From positions 852,461-916,460 of the forward strand of contig NZ_JWIG01000001.1 of NCBI RefSeq assembly GCF_000814675.1: a DNA stretch of 64,000 bases, in the 5' to 3' direction. Shown piece by piece: positions 28,491 to 38,477 of this stretch. Positions within the stretch are counted from its first letter, which is position 1. Every line of letters begins with the position of its first letter. A program made the translations under genes and the position numbers. This DNA is from Pseudoalteromonas distincta (GTDB lineage Bacteria > Pseudomonadota > Gammaproteobacteria > Enterobacterales > Alteromonadaceae). Below the pieces are notes generated by a model that was not told the origin of the DNA, made no database searches, and saw only the letters and a program-made list of their open reading frames with translations.

Positions 28491-28514
28491 AAAAAAAGCG
28501 CCAAAAGGCGCTTT
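28491..28514 (-). terminator. Terminator of polA
   Basis: AAAGCGCC-TTTT-GGCGCTTTTTTT on the minus strand, 22 bases after the polA stop codon. Confidence 0.88.
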
Positions 28515-28535
28515 AATTAAAATGCTCAAATTGCA

Positions 28536-31271
28536 TTAATGGGCTTGTTCCCAGTTGTCACCCTCGTCGGCTTCAACAATAAGCGGCACATCAAGCGTTG
28601 CAGCTTGCGACATCAGTTCACAAATATGTTTTGTGTATTCTGGTGCGCAGTCTGTTTTAATTTCAAATACCAATTCATCGTGTACTTGCATAAGTAACTT
28701 AATCGTATTTGGCGCCTGTTCGTGTACCCAGCGGTTAACGCTCAGCATTGCCTTTTTAATAATATCAGCAGCAGTACCTTGCATTGGCGCATTAATAGCA
28801 GCACGTTCAGCTCCTTTTCTGCGCGCGCCATTACGTGCGTTTATTTCTGGCAAATGTAGGCGGCGACCAAATATTGTTTCAACATAGCCATTTTCAGCTG
28901 CTTTTTCACGTGTTGTTTCCATGTACTCTAATACACCTGGAAAACGCTCAAAGTACTTATCTATGTAATGCTGCGCTTCATGGCGTGGCACATCTAGTTG
29001 ACGTGCTAAACCAAATGCAGACATACCGTAAATTAAGCCAAAGTTTACTGCTTTCGCCTTGCGGCGCATATCGGTAGTTACATCATCAAGCTCTACACCA
29101 AATACTTCAGCGGCAGTTGCACTGTGTACATCTAAGCCGTTAGCAAATGCATTTAATAAACCTTTGTCTTGTGAAAGGTGCGCCATAATACGCAGCTCAA
29201 TTTGGCTGTAATCGGCAGCGACAATTTTATAACCATCTGCAGCTATAAACGCTTCACGAATTCGACGCCCTTCTTCTGAACGAATAGGAATATTTTGTAA
29301 ATTAGGATCGGTTGAACTCAAGCGCCCCGTCGCTGTAATTGCCTGATGATAAGACGTATGTACACGCTGGGTTTTCTCATTCACCATTAATGGTAATTTA
29401 TCGGTATAAGTTGATTTAAGCTTTGATAAACCACGATGCTCTATAATTACTTTAGGTAGTGGATAATCATGAGCAAGCTCTTGCAATACTTCTTCTGCGG
29501 TAGAAGGTGCACCTTTAGGTGTTTTTTTGATAATAGGCAGGCCAAGCTTTTCAAACAACAGTACTTGTAGTTGCTTAGGGGAGCTTAAATTAAATGGTTC
29601 GCCTGCTATTTCAAATGCTTCTTTTTCAAGCTCAATTAAACGCTCGCCTAAACGCATGCTATGCGCTGCAAGCATATTGCTATCTATTGCAACGCCGGTT
29701 CGTTCAATATCAGAAATCACACTAACAAGTGGCATTTCTATATCTTCGAATACAGACTTTAGCTTTTCATCAGCCGCTATTTTTGGCCAAAGCACTTCAT
29801 GTAGGCGCAAAGTAATATCGGCATCTTCTGCAGCGTAAGGCGCAGCTTTTTCAAGTTCAATTTGGTTAAAGGTAAGTTGCTTTTTACCTTTGCCAGCAAT
29901 ATCTTCAAAGCTAATATTTTTATGACCTAGATATTTAAGTGCTAGCGAGTCCATATCGTGGCGTGTACCCACACTATTAAATACGTATGACTCAAGCATG
30001 GTGTCAAACTTAATACCGTTTAGCGCAAAACCTGCATTCGCTAATACACTTTTGTCGTATTTAAGGTTTTGCCCTACTTTAGCTTTATTTTCATCGGCCA
30101 AAATTGGACCTAGCTTTTGCATTACAAATTCAAGACTTAATTGCTCAGGCGCACCCGGGTAATCATGCGCTAGAGGTAAATACACAGCTTCACCCGCTTT
30201 TACGGCAAAACTCATACCCACTAATTGCGCTTTCATATAATCAAGGCTGGTAGTTTCTGTATCAAATGCAAATAACTCGGCACTATTTAATTGCTCTATT
30301 AACGCATCAAATTGCGCTTGCGTTAAAATAGTTTCGTAATGAGCATCTTCTACTTTTGGTAATTCAGTGGCTTCGGTAGGTACAGCTAAATGTGTTTCTG
30401 CATCTTTGGGGTTATCTAGTAACTCAGCTAACCAACGACGAAATTCGCACTCACCATATAGTGCGATTAATTCATCTTTATTTGGCTCTTGTAGTTTGAA
30501 CGTATCAAGATCTGATTCGACTTCAACATCGCACTTAATTGTTGCAAGCTCATAGCTTAAAGGCAGATGATCGAGAGCTGCAGCTAACTTTTCACCTATT
30601 TTGCCCTTAATCTCACTTGCGTGATCCATTACACCTTGCAACGAGCCATATTTCTCTAACCACTTAACGGCCGTTTTTGGACCACAGCCTTCAACACCTG
30701 GGATATTATCGACCTTATCGCCCATTAGTGCCAAGTAATCGATAATAAGCTCGGGGCCTACACCAAACTTTTCAACTACGGTAACAGGGTCTGAAATACT
30801 GTCGGTCATCGTGTTTATTAATGTAACGTGTTCATTTACAAGTTGCGCCATATCTTTATCACCAGTGGAGACAAGGACATGCCGTTTTTGCTCAGTTGCA
30901 ATGCGTGCAAATGTGCCAATAACATCATCAGCTTCAACGCCTTCGATACTAATTAGCGGAAAACCCATCGCTTTGATAATGCTATGTATTGGTGCTATTT
31001 GCGTACGTAAGTCATCCGGCATCGGCGGACGATTTGCCTTATATTCGCTATACATATCGTTACGGAACGTTTTGCCTTTAGCATCAAATATAACCACCAT
31101 GTGTGAGGGATCATATTGTCTGATCAAGCTTTTAAGCATGTTGATCACGCCATAAATAGCGCCCGTAGCCTCACCTTTAGAATTAGTTAAATGCGGCGGA
31201 GAATGATAAGCACGAAATAAATATGACGAGCCATCAACTAAAATAAGTGGGTTTTCGGGGATCTGAGCCAT
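28536..31271 (-). CDS. polA: DNA polymerase I
   Basis: 911 residues from the ATG at 31271 (MAQIPENPLILVDGSSYLFR). The ORF extension upstream lacks family similarity. Three domains are complete: 5'-3' exonuclease (about 1-320, GVEADDVIGT and GDKVDNIPG), 3'-5' exonuclease (about 325-510) with the metal-binding pair in FDTETTSLDY, and polymerase with VAADYSQIELR (motif A) and MQVHDELVFE (motif C). It fills gaps after excision repair and removes Okazaki primers. The proofreading residues are intact. A DnaA-box region lies upstream and an sRNA candidate downstream. Confidence 0.97.
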   Translation of the reverse strand: MAQIPENPLILVDGSSYLFRAYHSPPHLTNSKGEATGAIYGVINMLKSLIRQYDPSHMVVIFDAKGKTFRNDMYSEYKANRPPMPDDLRTQIAPIHSIIKAMGFPLISIEGVEADDVIGTFARIATEQKRHVLVSTGDKDMAQLVNEHVTLINTMTDSISDPVTVVEKFGVGPELIIDYLALMGDKVDNIPGVEGCGPKTAVKWLEKYGSLQGVMDHASEIKGKIGEKLAAALDHLPLSYELATIKCDVEVESDLDTFKLQEPNKDELIALYGECEFRRWLAELLDNPKDAETHLAVPTEATELPKVEDAHYETILTQAQFDALIEQLNSAELFAFDTETTSLDYMKAQLVGMSFAVKAGEAVYLPLAHDYPGAPEQLSLEFVMQKLGPILADENKAKVGQNLKYDKSVLANAGFALNGIKFDTMLESYVFNSVGTRHDMDSLALKYLGHKNISFEDIAGKGKKQLTFNQIELEKAAPYAAEDADITLRLHEVLWPKIAADEKLKSVFEDIEMPLVSVISDIERTGVAIDSNMLAAHSMRLGERLIELEKEAFEIAGEPFNLSSPKQLQVLLFEKLGLPIIKKTPKGAPSTAEEVLQELAHDYPLPKVIIEHRGLSKLKSTYTDKLPLMVNEKTQRVHTSYHQAITATGRLSSTDPNLQNIPIRSEEGRRIREAFIAADGYKIVAADYSQIELRIMAHLSQDKGLLNAFANGLDVHSATAAEVFGVELDDVTTDMRRKAKAVNFGLIYGMSAFGLARQLDVPRHEAQHYIDKYFERFPGVLEYMETTREKAAENGYVETIFGRRLHLPEINARNGARRKGAERAAINAPMQGTAADIIKKAMLSVNRWVHEQAPNTIKLLMQVHDELVFEIKTDCAPEYTKHICELMSQAATLDVPLIVEADEGDNWEQAH

Positions 31272-31384
31272 GGTGAATTTGGATCCTAAATGCAAAAAAT
31301 TAAGGTAATTATAAGCATGCCATAAGGTAGTAAATAAAACGACTGTGAATTACTGTTTATCGTGTTATTAAAACTAGAGCAAGC

Positions 31385-31405
31385 TGTGGATAAGTGTGTA
31401 GATAA
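31385..31405. promoter_or_regulatory. DnaA-box pair upstream of polA
   Basis: TGTGGATAA at 31385-31393 is a perfect (inverse) DnaA box. TGTAGATAA at 31397-31405 differs at one base and lies about one helical turn away in the same orientation. A weaker TGTGGAAAA is at 31518-31526. Several GATC sites cluster at 31612-31665. The rest of 31272-31795 contains no supportable gene. DnaA is reported to stimulate polA expression in E. coli. Confidence 0.5.
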
Positions 31406-31795
31406 CAGCCACGAGCTATTCTTCCAAAGCATTATAAAATGCCTAGAAAATACTTTAACTGTATGTTTTAATTTAAAAAAGATAATACGAGGTTCTTTTT
31501 TTATTATTTTAAACCAATGTGGAAAAAGGTTTTCTAACGACTGCTTCTGTTGTTATTCACTTTGATTATTCGCGTCCATTTAAATAACCGGAGGAGTATT
31601 CTAGCACAATGGATCGAAGATCATAGCGATCCTTTATAATTTTTTTAAAGGCAAAGTGATCGCAAATGGCATAAACCGCAAAACGACTTGCACTGCGAAT
31701 GATTTTTGTACTAAAAATTTATTTTCGCGAGAAATTTTGAGCATGTTAAACTTCATCCGATCGACTTATAAAAAAGACTTTAGGGGCACAAAAGC

Positions 31796-32443
31796 ATGAA
31801 AAAAGTAGCAGTAATATTAGCAGGGTCTGGTGTGTACGATGGTAGTGAAATTAATGAAGCAATTTTAACTTTATTACATATAGCCAAAAATGGCGCAACG
31901 TATCAGTGTTTTGCACCAGATATTGAACAACTTCATACCATTAACCATTTAACAGGTGAAGTGATGCCTGATAAACGCAATGTATTAACAGAAGCTGCTC
32001 GCATTGCACGAGGTGACATTAAATCGCTGATTGAACTAGACGTGACTCAGTTTGACGCATTAATTGTACCTGGCGGTTTCGGTGCTGCAAAAAACTTATG
32101 CGATTTTGCAATTAAAGGCGCAAAAGCAAATATCAATCAGGACGTCCTTAATGCTTGTAAATCATTTGCAAAAGCGAATAAGCCTGCAGGTTATATGTGT
32201 ATCGCACCCACATTGATCCCATTTATTTACGATAACGCCGCACTTACTATTGGTAATGATGTAGAGACAGCACAAGCGCTAAGCACATTAGGCGCTAAAC
32301 ATATAGATTGTGCGGTTGACGGTGTAGTTATCGATGAACCAAATAAGTTAGTTACCACCCCTGCTTACATGTTGGCAGAATCGATTCTTGAAGCCGACGC
32401 AGGGATCGCAAAACTAGTTAGTAGCGTATTATCAATAAATTGA
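31796..32443 (+). CDS. elbB: Isoprenoid biosynthesis glyoxalase ElbB
   Basis: 215 residues, DJ-1/PfpI superfamily. Start MKKVAVILAGSGVYDGSEINEA, then PGGFGAAKNLCDFA and a nucleophile-elbow cysteine in GYMCIAPTLIP, all typical of ElbB. E. coli ElbB has weak glyoxalase activity and was linked to isoprenoid synthesis; its true role is unclear. Single gene. Confidence 0.93.
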   Translation: MKKVAVILAGSGVYDGSEINEAILTLLHIAKNGATYQCFAPDIEQLHTINHLTGEVMPDKRNVLTEAARIARGDIKSLIELDVTQFDALIVPGGFGAAKNLCDFAIKGAKANINQDVLNACKSFAKANKPAGYMCIAPTLIPFIYDNAALTIGNDVETAQALSTLGAKHIDCAVDGVVIDEPNKLVTTPAYMLAESILEADAGIAKLVSSVLSIN

Positions 32444-32642
32444 TTTTGATCTTAGGATCTAAAAAGTTAATTGAATGACTGATTGCGCTTATTAAATTGC
32501 TTAACAAAAAACAGTAAATAATTAAATTTTATTGCGTTAACGCAAAAAGTAGTCAGTTTTATTAATAAAAACGGCTCTTAGCATTTTATAAATTGGCTCA
32601 GAGAGTTATAATCGGTTTAATTTCCGTCATCTTTAATCGTGA

Positions 32643-32656
32643 TTGATCACGTTCAA
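32643..32656. promoter_or_regulatory. Weak FNR-like site before cytochrome c5 gene
   Basis: TTGAT-CACG-TTCAA has one mismatch to the FNR consensus. It is only 20 bases before the start codon, which would suit repression rather than activation, or may be chance. An overlapping GTGA-N4-TCAC is also present. Confidence 0.3.
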
Positions 32657-32676
32657 ATCGAAGTGAGCAAGGCCAA

Positions 32677-33072
32677 ATGAAAAAATTAACAGCTGCAGCA
32701 TTATTATTGCTAGCAACCACTGCATACGCACAGCCATATGATAACTCTATGACTGAAGATGCAATTAAAGCACGTCTCGCGCCGGTTGGTGCTGTATACC
32801 TTGAAGGCGATAAAGCTGCAGTTGCAGCGGCGCCTACAGGTCCTCGTTCTGGTGAGCAAGTATATCAAGGTGCATGTTTTGCATGTCACGGCACTGGTGC
32901 ACTAGGCGCGCCTAAATCGGCTGACGATTGGGCTCCACGTATTGCTAAAGGTAAAGATACTTTACTTGAGCATGCGCTAAATGGCTTTAATGCTATGCCT
33001 CCAAAAGGCACGTGTATGGATTGTTCTGATGATGAGATTAGCGCTGCTATCGACTTTATGACATCTAAATAA
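32677..33072 (+). CDS. Cytochrome c5 family protein
   Basis: 131 residues. Signal peptide about 1-18 (ending AYA). One haem site CFACH near residue 67-71. Met ligand in FNAMPPKG, followed by CMDCSDDEI, whose two cysteines form the disulfide typical of cytochrome c5. Small periplasmic electron carrier. Single gene with its own terminator. Confidence 0.92.
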   Translation: MKKLTAAALLLLATTAYAQPYDNSMTEDAIKARLAPVGAVYLEGDKAAVAAAPTGPRSGEQVYQGACFACHGTGALGAPKSADDWAPRIAKGKDTLLEHALNGFNAMPPKGTCMDCSDDEISAAIDFMTSK

Positions 33073-33089
33073 GCTCGATTGAAATATAC

Positions 33090-33119
33090 AAAAAAGGTTT
33101 ACTTCTGTAAGCCTTTTTT
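33090..33119 (+). terminator. Terminator after cytochrome c5 gene
   Basis: AAAAAAGG-TTTAC-ttct-GTAAG-CCTTTTTT hairpin with A-run and T-run, 18 bases after the stop. Confidence 0.75.
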
Positions 33120-33236
33120 AATGCCTAAAATAGTGTATCTAGCTACTGCTTTAGTAGGAATATCAACTTGACGATAAGCACTAAAAGTGAAAGTATAAGG
33201 CTAATAACTATACAATAAAAATAGCCGGTTAGATCA

Positions 33237-35801
33237 TTGGAAGATAAACTATCAGTATCGAGTAAATTGGCGTATCAAAATAAACGCCTTAGAGCGCTTC
33301 TCGAGAAATACAAACAATCACATCACTTACAAAATGCCCTGATCCAATTATCAGAGCAGGCAAGTACTGTGGCCGAGCTAACCCTGCTATACCCCGCCAT
33401 CCATGATATTTTACAAAAGTACGTACCTAGTAAAAGTTTTTATGTGGTGCTGCTAAATCAATACAGTCAATCACTGGAACTTTCTTACTTTTCAGATGAA
33501 AAAGATGGTATTGCCGTCGCCCTTAACCAATCAAATAGCTTTGATGAAGGCGCCACGGGTTATGTATTTAAACAGGGTAAAACCACATGTTTTACCAAGC
33601 AGCAAATGCAAGATGCTGCAGCAGAAGGTTTATTTAAAGCATTAGGCACTCCTGCCGAACATTGGGTAGGCGTACCTGTTTACCAAGAACACAATATTAT
33701 CGGTGTATTAGCAGCGCAAAGTTACGATACAAAACAAGGCTATAGCTCACAGCAAATACAATTACTCGAGTTTATGTCGCTTTATTTGGCAACAGCAATA
33801 GAGCGTGTAAAAAAACGAGAGCTCCTTGAGTCAGAAGTTAAAATTCGCACCCGCGCACTCACTCAAAGTAACGATGCACTAAACCTTGAAATAGAGCAGC
33901 GTAAACGCGCACTTCAACGCCAACAAATTCTATTTAAAATATCTGAGATAGCAACACAAGCTAAAAACCTTGATGACGCTTATTTTAAGATACACGAAAT
34001 AATAAAAACAATTACCTACGCAGAAAACTTATATATTGCACTTTATGATAAAGAAACAGGGTGGATTAGTTTTCCTTATTGCGTAGATGAATTTAAAGAA
34101 AATACACAGCCAAGACGCTTTGCTAAAGGTTATAGCGAACTGGTAATAAGCACCGAAGAAACACAACTAATACACCCATGTAGAGCAAAAGAATTAATAG
34201 AAAGCGGTGTGGTACAACGTTCAGCACCTGTACCAAAAGAGCAAATGGCCACTAGCTGGTTAGGCGCTCCACTTAAAACAGCTCAAGGTGTTATCGGTCT
34301 TCTTGTTTGCCAAGCCTACGATAACAAACATATTTTCAGCCGAGATGATTGCGAGTTAATTACCTTTGTATCGCATCAAATTGCAGCTGTTTTACAAACA
34401 AAGCTCGTCAATCAAGCAATTGCAAAAAGCCATCAAGAACTCGAATTTAGAGTAAACGAAAAAACCAAAGAATTGCGTCAAACTAATCTGCACTTACAAA
34501 TGCAAATAGATGAGCGAAAAAAAATAGAGCAGCAGCTTTATCATGATGCACATCACGATTCACTTACGAGCTTACCTAATCGCAGTCTATTTTTAACTCA
34601 GCTCGAAAAAACGCTACAACATTATCAACGTTTTCCTGAGCACCACTTTGCTGTTTTGTTTATCGATTTAGATAAATTTAAAGATATTAACGATCAGCTT
34701 GGCCACCATGCAGGCGATCAATTTTTAATTAACGTAAGTGAGTTATTTGCCCAATGTATACGCGAGCATGATTTACTAGCACGCTTAGGCGGGGATGAAT
34801 TTGTTATTTTATTAACCCATTTAACTGAGCCTCAACAAGCAGAAGATGTTGCAAATCGTATTATAGATTTAATGAAAAAACCCTTTTATCTCAAAGGTGA
34901 GTCTTTACAAAGTGGCGCAAGTATAGGGATAACCTACTCAAAGAAAAGCTATACGCATACAGATGAAATTATTCGTGATGCCGATGCCGCCATGTATCAC
35001 GCCAAAAACTCAGGAAAAAATCGTTACGAGTTATTTCATCCGCTATTAACGCAATCAATACCTGCGCAGACTCTAAAAGCACAACATCACCTTGATATAT
35101 TACCTATGAGTTTTAGAAGCTCAGAAATAATTACGCTTGATGAGCAACAACAGTCTGAATCTTTATTTGAAGCATTTGGTGAACACCCAATACTTGGCTT
35201 TACTAGCTTTGATATTTTGAAAAAGTTTGCATCAGATAAAGAGCAGCATCTGCAAGTAGAGTTACAACTATTACAACGCGCCTATGCACAAGCAATTACT
35301 GCAAATGTAGCTATGGCATTGGTTCCTTGCTCTGGTTTGCTACTTGAGGAACACGAATTTGTTTTATTTACAGATACGCTAAATAAACAACAGGGACAAA
35401 GCCAACTCTGTTTATTATTTGATGAACAAGAAATTCGCCACGCATGTGCAACGCAAATAAAAAACCTCAAAACGCTATCACAACTTGGTTATTCAATTGG
35501 TTTAAACAATTTTGCTAAAGACAGGTGCGAACTTAATTTACTAACCGATATTAATTTTGATTATTTACTACTTAGCTCGACCTTTAGTAAACGTGTTTTA
35601 CAGCAAGAAAGTTACGATTTTCAGCTACAGGGCGTGCTTGCAATTACAAAGCTCAAAGCAATGAAGGTCATTGCTAAAGGCCCATCAATACTTAATTTTA
35701 GAGCTTTATTAGATAAACACGGTTTGGCATTTTTTGTAGGAAAACAACACGCTCTAGTATGTTCTGAGTTACCTGAAGTGCAAGCAACCCAGTCTTTATA
35801 A
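33237..35801 (+). CDS. GAF-GAF-GGDEF diguanylate cyclase with vestigial EAL domain
   Basis: 854 residues with a TTG start; an in-frame stop lies 12 bases upstream and no ATG is available near. Order: coiled start, GAF about 40-195, coiled linker, GAF about 225-390, long coiled coil about 395-440, GGDEF about 445-605, then a C-terminal region about 615-850. The cyclase signature RLGGDEF (near 520) and DPLTSLPN-like HDSLTSLPNRSLF are intact, so c-di-GMP synthesis is likely. The last 230 residues follow the EAL fold (GYSIGLNNFAKDRCELNLL in place of the DDFG region) but have no EAL motif or catalytic acids. No membrane segment, so it is a cytoplasmic sensor. Confidence 0.85.
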   Translation: MEDKLSVSSKLAYQNKRLRALLEKYKQSHHLQNALIQLSEQASTVAELTLLYPAIHDILQKYVPSKSFYVVLLNQYSQSLELSYFSDEKDGIAVALNQSNSFDEGATGYVFKQGKTTCFTKQQMQDAAAEGLFKALGTPAEHWVGVPVYQEHNIIGVLAAQSYDTKQGYSSQQIQLLEFMSLYLATAIERVKKRELLESEVKIRTRALTQSNDALNLEIEQRKRALQRQQILFKISEIATQAKNLDDAYFKIHEIIKTITYAENLYIALYDKETGWISFPYCVDEFKENTQPRRFAKGYSELVISTEETQLIHPCRAKELIESGVVQRSAPVPKEQMATSWLGAPLKTAQGVIGLLVCQAYDNKHIFSRDDCELITFVSHQIAAVLQTKLVNQAIAKSHQELEFRVNEKTKELRQTNLHLQMQIDERKKIEQQLYHDAHHDSLTSLPNRSLFLTQLEKTLQHYQRFPEHHFAVLFIDLDKFKDINDQLGHHAGDQFLINVSELFAQCIREHDLLARLGGDEFVILLTHLTEPQQAEDVANRIIDLMKKPFYLKGESLQSGASIGITYSKKSYTHTDEIIRDADAAMYHAKNSGKNRYELFHPLLTQSIPAQTLKAQHHLDILPMSFRSSEIITLDEQQQSESLFEAFGEHPILGFTSFDILKKFASDKEQHLQVELQLLQRAYAQAITANVAMALVPCSGLLLEEHEFVLFTDTLNKQQGQSQLCLLFDEQEIRHACATQIKNLKTLSQLGYSIGLNNFAKDRCELNLLTDINFDYLLLSSTFSKRVLQQESYDFQLQGVLAITKLKAMKVIAKGPSILNFRALLDKHGLAFFVGKQHALVCSELPEVQATQSL

Positions 35802-35805
35802 AGTT

Positions 35806-35831
35806 AGCCTGAGGTATTACTCAGGCTTTTT
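35806..35831. terminator. Bidirectional terminator, cyclase gene / rep
   Basis: Perfect AGCCTGAG/CTCAGGCT stem with a 6-base loop and TTTTT on the plus side. It overlaps the rep stop codon. Confidence 0.78.
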
Positions 35832-37835
35832 AAACATCGCTCGTAAGTTAGCGACTCTTGCTTGGCCTTTTTCCATGCGCTCTGCTTGGGTATTTGGCGC
35901 CTTTTTGTTTTCGAACGCGAGATCGTCCTGCGGTAACTCTTGTACAAATCGGCTTAATTCAGTTTGTGAGGTTTCACCAAATTGACGACGTATCTTTGCA
36001 TAAGTAAGTGTTAACTCCTGCTGTGCGCGAGTAATACCAACATAAGCTAAGCGACGTTCTTCATCTACGTTGTCCTCATCAATACTTACCTGATGCGGAA
36101 GTAAACCCTCTTCCATACCCACCATAAATACGTACGGGTACTCTAAGCCCTTTGATGCATGTAGTGTTGATAAGTGCACTGCATCGGTTTCATCTTCTTC
36201 TTCGTTACGCTCAAGCATATCGCGAAGGGTTAGCTTGCTAACAACCTCGGCTAATGTCATTGGTTCGTTGTCGGCATCACCTATCAACATATCTGTTATC
36301 CAACGATACAGCTCTGATACGTTTTTCATACGCATTTCAGCCGCTTTTGCACTCGGTGACGACTCGTACAAATATGCCTCGTAATTAATATTACGCACTA
36401 AGTCTTTAACAGCTTCGAGCGTATCACCGCGTACTGCGTTATCAGATAGCTCAACAACCCAGCGTGCAAACCCAGCAAGCGCATTAAAGCCACGCCCTTT
36501 TAGTCTGTAGCCTAAATCGTTATCAAAACAGGTAGCAAACAAGCTCGCGTGCTTTTCATTAGCAAGCGTACCAAGCTTTTCAAGGGTAACCGTACCTATT
36601 TCGCGTCGCGGTGTATTTACGATACGTAAAAAAGCATTGTCATCATCTTGATTAACTAGCAAACGTAAATACGCCATAATATCTTTAATTTCTGAGCGAG
36701 CGAAAAACGACATACCGCCACTAATTTTATAAGGGATACGGTTACTCATTAGTGATTTTTCAAAGCCACGTGCTTGATGATTACCACGATATAAAATCGC
36801 GTAATCTTTATAGCTGGTTCGCTTCATAAACTTATGTGAAATTATTTCAGCAACCACACGCTCAGATTCATGCTCTTCATCGCGGCACCCTATTACTTTA
36901 ATCGGCTCACCATAACCTAGTTCACTAAATAACTTTTTCTCTATGTCATGTGGGTTATTCGCAATTAAAATGTTAGCCGCTTTTAGTATTCGCCCTGCAC
37001 TTCGATAGTTTTGTTCAAGCTTTATAAGTCTAAGCCCTGGGTAGTCTTTACCTAATAACACTAAGTTTTGCGGGCGAGCACCACGCCATGAGTAAATTGA
37101 TTGATCGTCATCACCTACCACAGTAAAACGGGCACGCTCGCCTACTAGCAATTTAACAAGTTGATATTGGCTTGTATTGGTATCTTGATACTCATCCACC
37201 AGCAAGTATTTAAAGCGTTGCTGCCAGCGCTCACGAGATGTGGCGTTATTAGTAAGTAACAAAGTAGGGATCATAATTAAATCATCAAAATCCAGTGCGT
37301 TATAAGCACGCAGTTGATTTTGATATCGCGCATACAACTGTGCAAACAATGCCTTTTGCGCATCACGCGCTTCGCGTATTGCTTGCTCTGGCAGTACTAA
37401 TTCGTTTTTCCAACTACCAATTTCCATTTTAAGTAGTTTGAGTAAGTCCTTGTCTTTTTTTAGCTCATCTTCGGTGAGTTCACTAAGAAGCTGATTGGTA
37501 TCTTGATCATCAAATAACGAAAAGCCGGGTTTAAACCCTAATGTACTTAACTCTTTTTTTATTATTTCTAAACCGAGTGTATGAAACGTTGATACCCATA
37601 AACCTTTAGCGTCTTGCTTACCGAGCGTTTGCAGTACTCGCTCACGCATTTCTTTGGCTGCTTTATTGGTAAAAGTAACGGCGGCAATATTTCGCGCTTT
37701 GTACTCACATTTTTTCACTAAATAAGCGATTTTATTCGTAATAACACGGGTTTTACCAGAGCCTGCGCCCGCGAGTACTAAGCAGGGACCACTAATATAT
37801 TTTACGGCTTCATCTTGTTTAGGATTGAGTTTCAT
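35817..37835 (-). CDS. rep: ATP-dependent DNA helicase Rep
   Basis: 672 residues from the ATG at 37835 ([17 protein letters not shown]); a TTG three codons earlier is less likely. UvrD-family superfamily 1 helicase: Walker A GAGSGKT about residue 27-33, [21 protein letters not shown], and [16 protein letters not shown]. Length and motifs match Rep (673 in E. coli) rather than UvrD. Rep moves 3'-5' and clears proteins ahead of the replisome. Single gene. Confidence 0.95.
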   Translation of the reverse strand: MKLNPKQDEAVKYISGPCLVLAGAGSGKTRVITNKIAYLVKKCEYKARNIAAVTFTNKAAKEMRERVLQTLGKQDAKGLWVSTFHTLGLEIIKKELSTLGFKPGFSLFDDQDTNQLLSELTEDELKKDKDLLKLLKMEIGSWKNELVLPEQAIREARDAQKALFAQLYARYQNQLRAYNALDFDDLIMIPTLLLTNNATSRERWQQRFKYLLVDEYQDTNTSQYQLVKLLVGERARFTVVGDDDQSIYSWRGARPQNLVLLGKDYPGLRLIKLEQNYRSAGRILKAANILIANNPHDIEKKLFSELGYGEPIKVIGCRDEEHESERVVAEIISHKFMKRTSYKDYAILYRGNHQARGFEKSLMSNRIPYKISGGMSFFARSEIKDIMAYLRLLVNQDDDNAFLRIVNTPRREIGTVTLEKLGTLANEKHASLFATCFDNDLGYRLKGRGFNALAGFARWVVELSDNAVRGDTLEAVKDLVRNINYEAYLYESSPSAKAAEMRMKNVSELYRWITDMLIGDADNEPMTLAEVVSKLTLRDMLERNEEEDETDAVHLSTLHASKGLEYPYVFMVGMEEGLLPHQVSIDEDNVDEERRLAYVGITRAQQELTLTYAKIRRQFGETSQTELSRFVQELPQDDLAFENKKAPNTQAERMEKGQARVANLRAMFKKPE

Positions 37836-37996
37836 AACGACCAAAGAAATTTAAAAGACACGCAATTTTAACGTAACCATTACAGCGAGCATAGCAATTG
37901 CCTTAATTAATTAAGGTAAAGATGATCATGTGTTAAATACCGTGGGTATAAGGTAATATTAGTTATTATCATTTAGGCAATGCCGAAGGGACAAAT

Positions 37997-38260
37997 ATGA
38001 TCAACCCAGCAAAACTTGAAGAAATTGCTAAGCAAATTACTAGCAATATGCCACAAGGTGTAAAAAACCTAGCAGACACACTCGAAGGTAAAACAAAGCA
38101 AGTTCTACAAAACAAGCTTGCTGAGATGGACTTTGTGAGCCGTGAAGAATTTGATGTGCAAAGCCAAGTACTTATTCGTACTCGCGAAAAGTTAACCGAA
38201 CTTGAAGCTAAAGTTTCATTGCTTGAGCAACAACTTAGCGCTAAAACTGACGCTGAATAA
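37997..38260 (+). CDS. ubiK: Ubiquinone biosynthesis accessory factor UbiK
   Basis: 87 residues. MINPAKLEEIAKQITSNMP at the start and a C-terminal coiled coil (LTELEAKVSLLEQQL) are the BMFP/UbiK pattern. UbiK trimers bind UbiJ and lipids and support aerobic ubiquinone synthesis. Single small gene followed by a dispersed repeat. Confidence 0.92.
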   Translation: MINPAKLEEIAKQITSNMPQGVKNLADTLEGKTKQVLQNKLAEMDFVSREEFDVQSQVLIRTREKLTELEAKVSLLEQQLSAKTDAE

Positions 38261-38262
38261 TT

Positions 38263-38424
38263 ATACCAATTGCATTAAATTAGTGTTCTATTATAGCGAT
38301 AAGAAAATAGCTCAATAACAAGGCTAAAATTATGGTACATAGTTGTTCTATATAAATAATTTTTAACGTAGTTAGTGAGTTATTTAATACGCTAAAATGA
38401 TCATTTTTTTAATAAAATTGGTAT
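38263..38424. repeat. Dispersed imperfect palindromic element, copy B
   Basis: 162 bp bounded by ATACCAATT and AATTGGTAT. It aligns end to end with the 161-bp element at 18941-19101, though diverged. Shared blocks include TAGTTGTTCTA and ATTTTTAACG. Confidence 0.8.
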
Positions 38425-38437
38425 TAATTTAATGTAC

Positions 38438-38463
38438 AAAAAAGGCAGCTTAGGCTGCCTTTT
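38438..38463. terminator. Terminator after the can-oxidoreductase unit
   Basis: AAAAAAGGCAGC-TTAG-GCTGCCTTTT. Works on the minus strand for the oxidoreductase gene and possibly also on the plus strand for ubiK. Confidence 0.85.
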
Positions 38464-38477
38464 GCGTTTTACCAAGT

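Noticed and set aside
31362..31565. 67-codon open frame upstream of elbB
   Set aside because: No ribosome site, no recognisable protein, and it overlaps DnaA-box sequence. Better read as a regulatory spacer.
31272..31795. Possible chromosomal origin (DnaA boxes, GATC sites, AT-rich stretch)
   Set aside because: Only one perfect box, and no dnaA, dnaN, mnmG or mioC genes beside it. Treated as a DnaA-responsive region instead.
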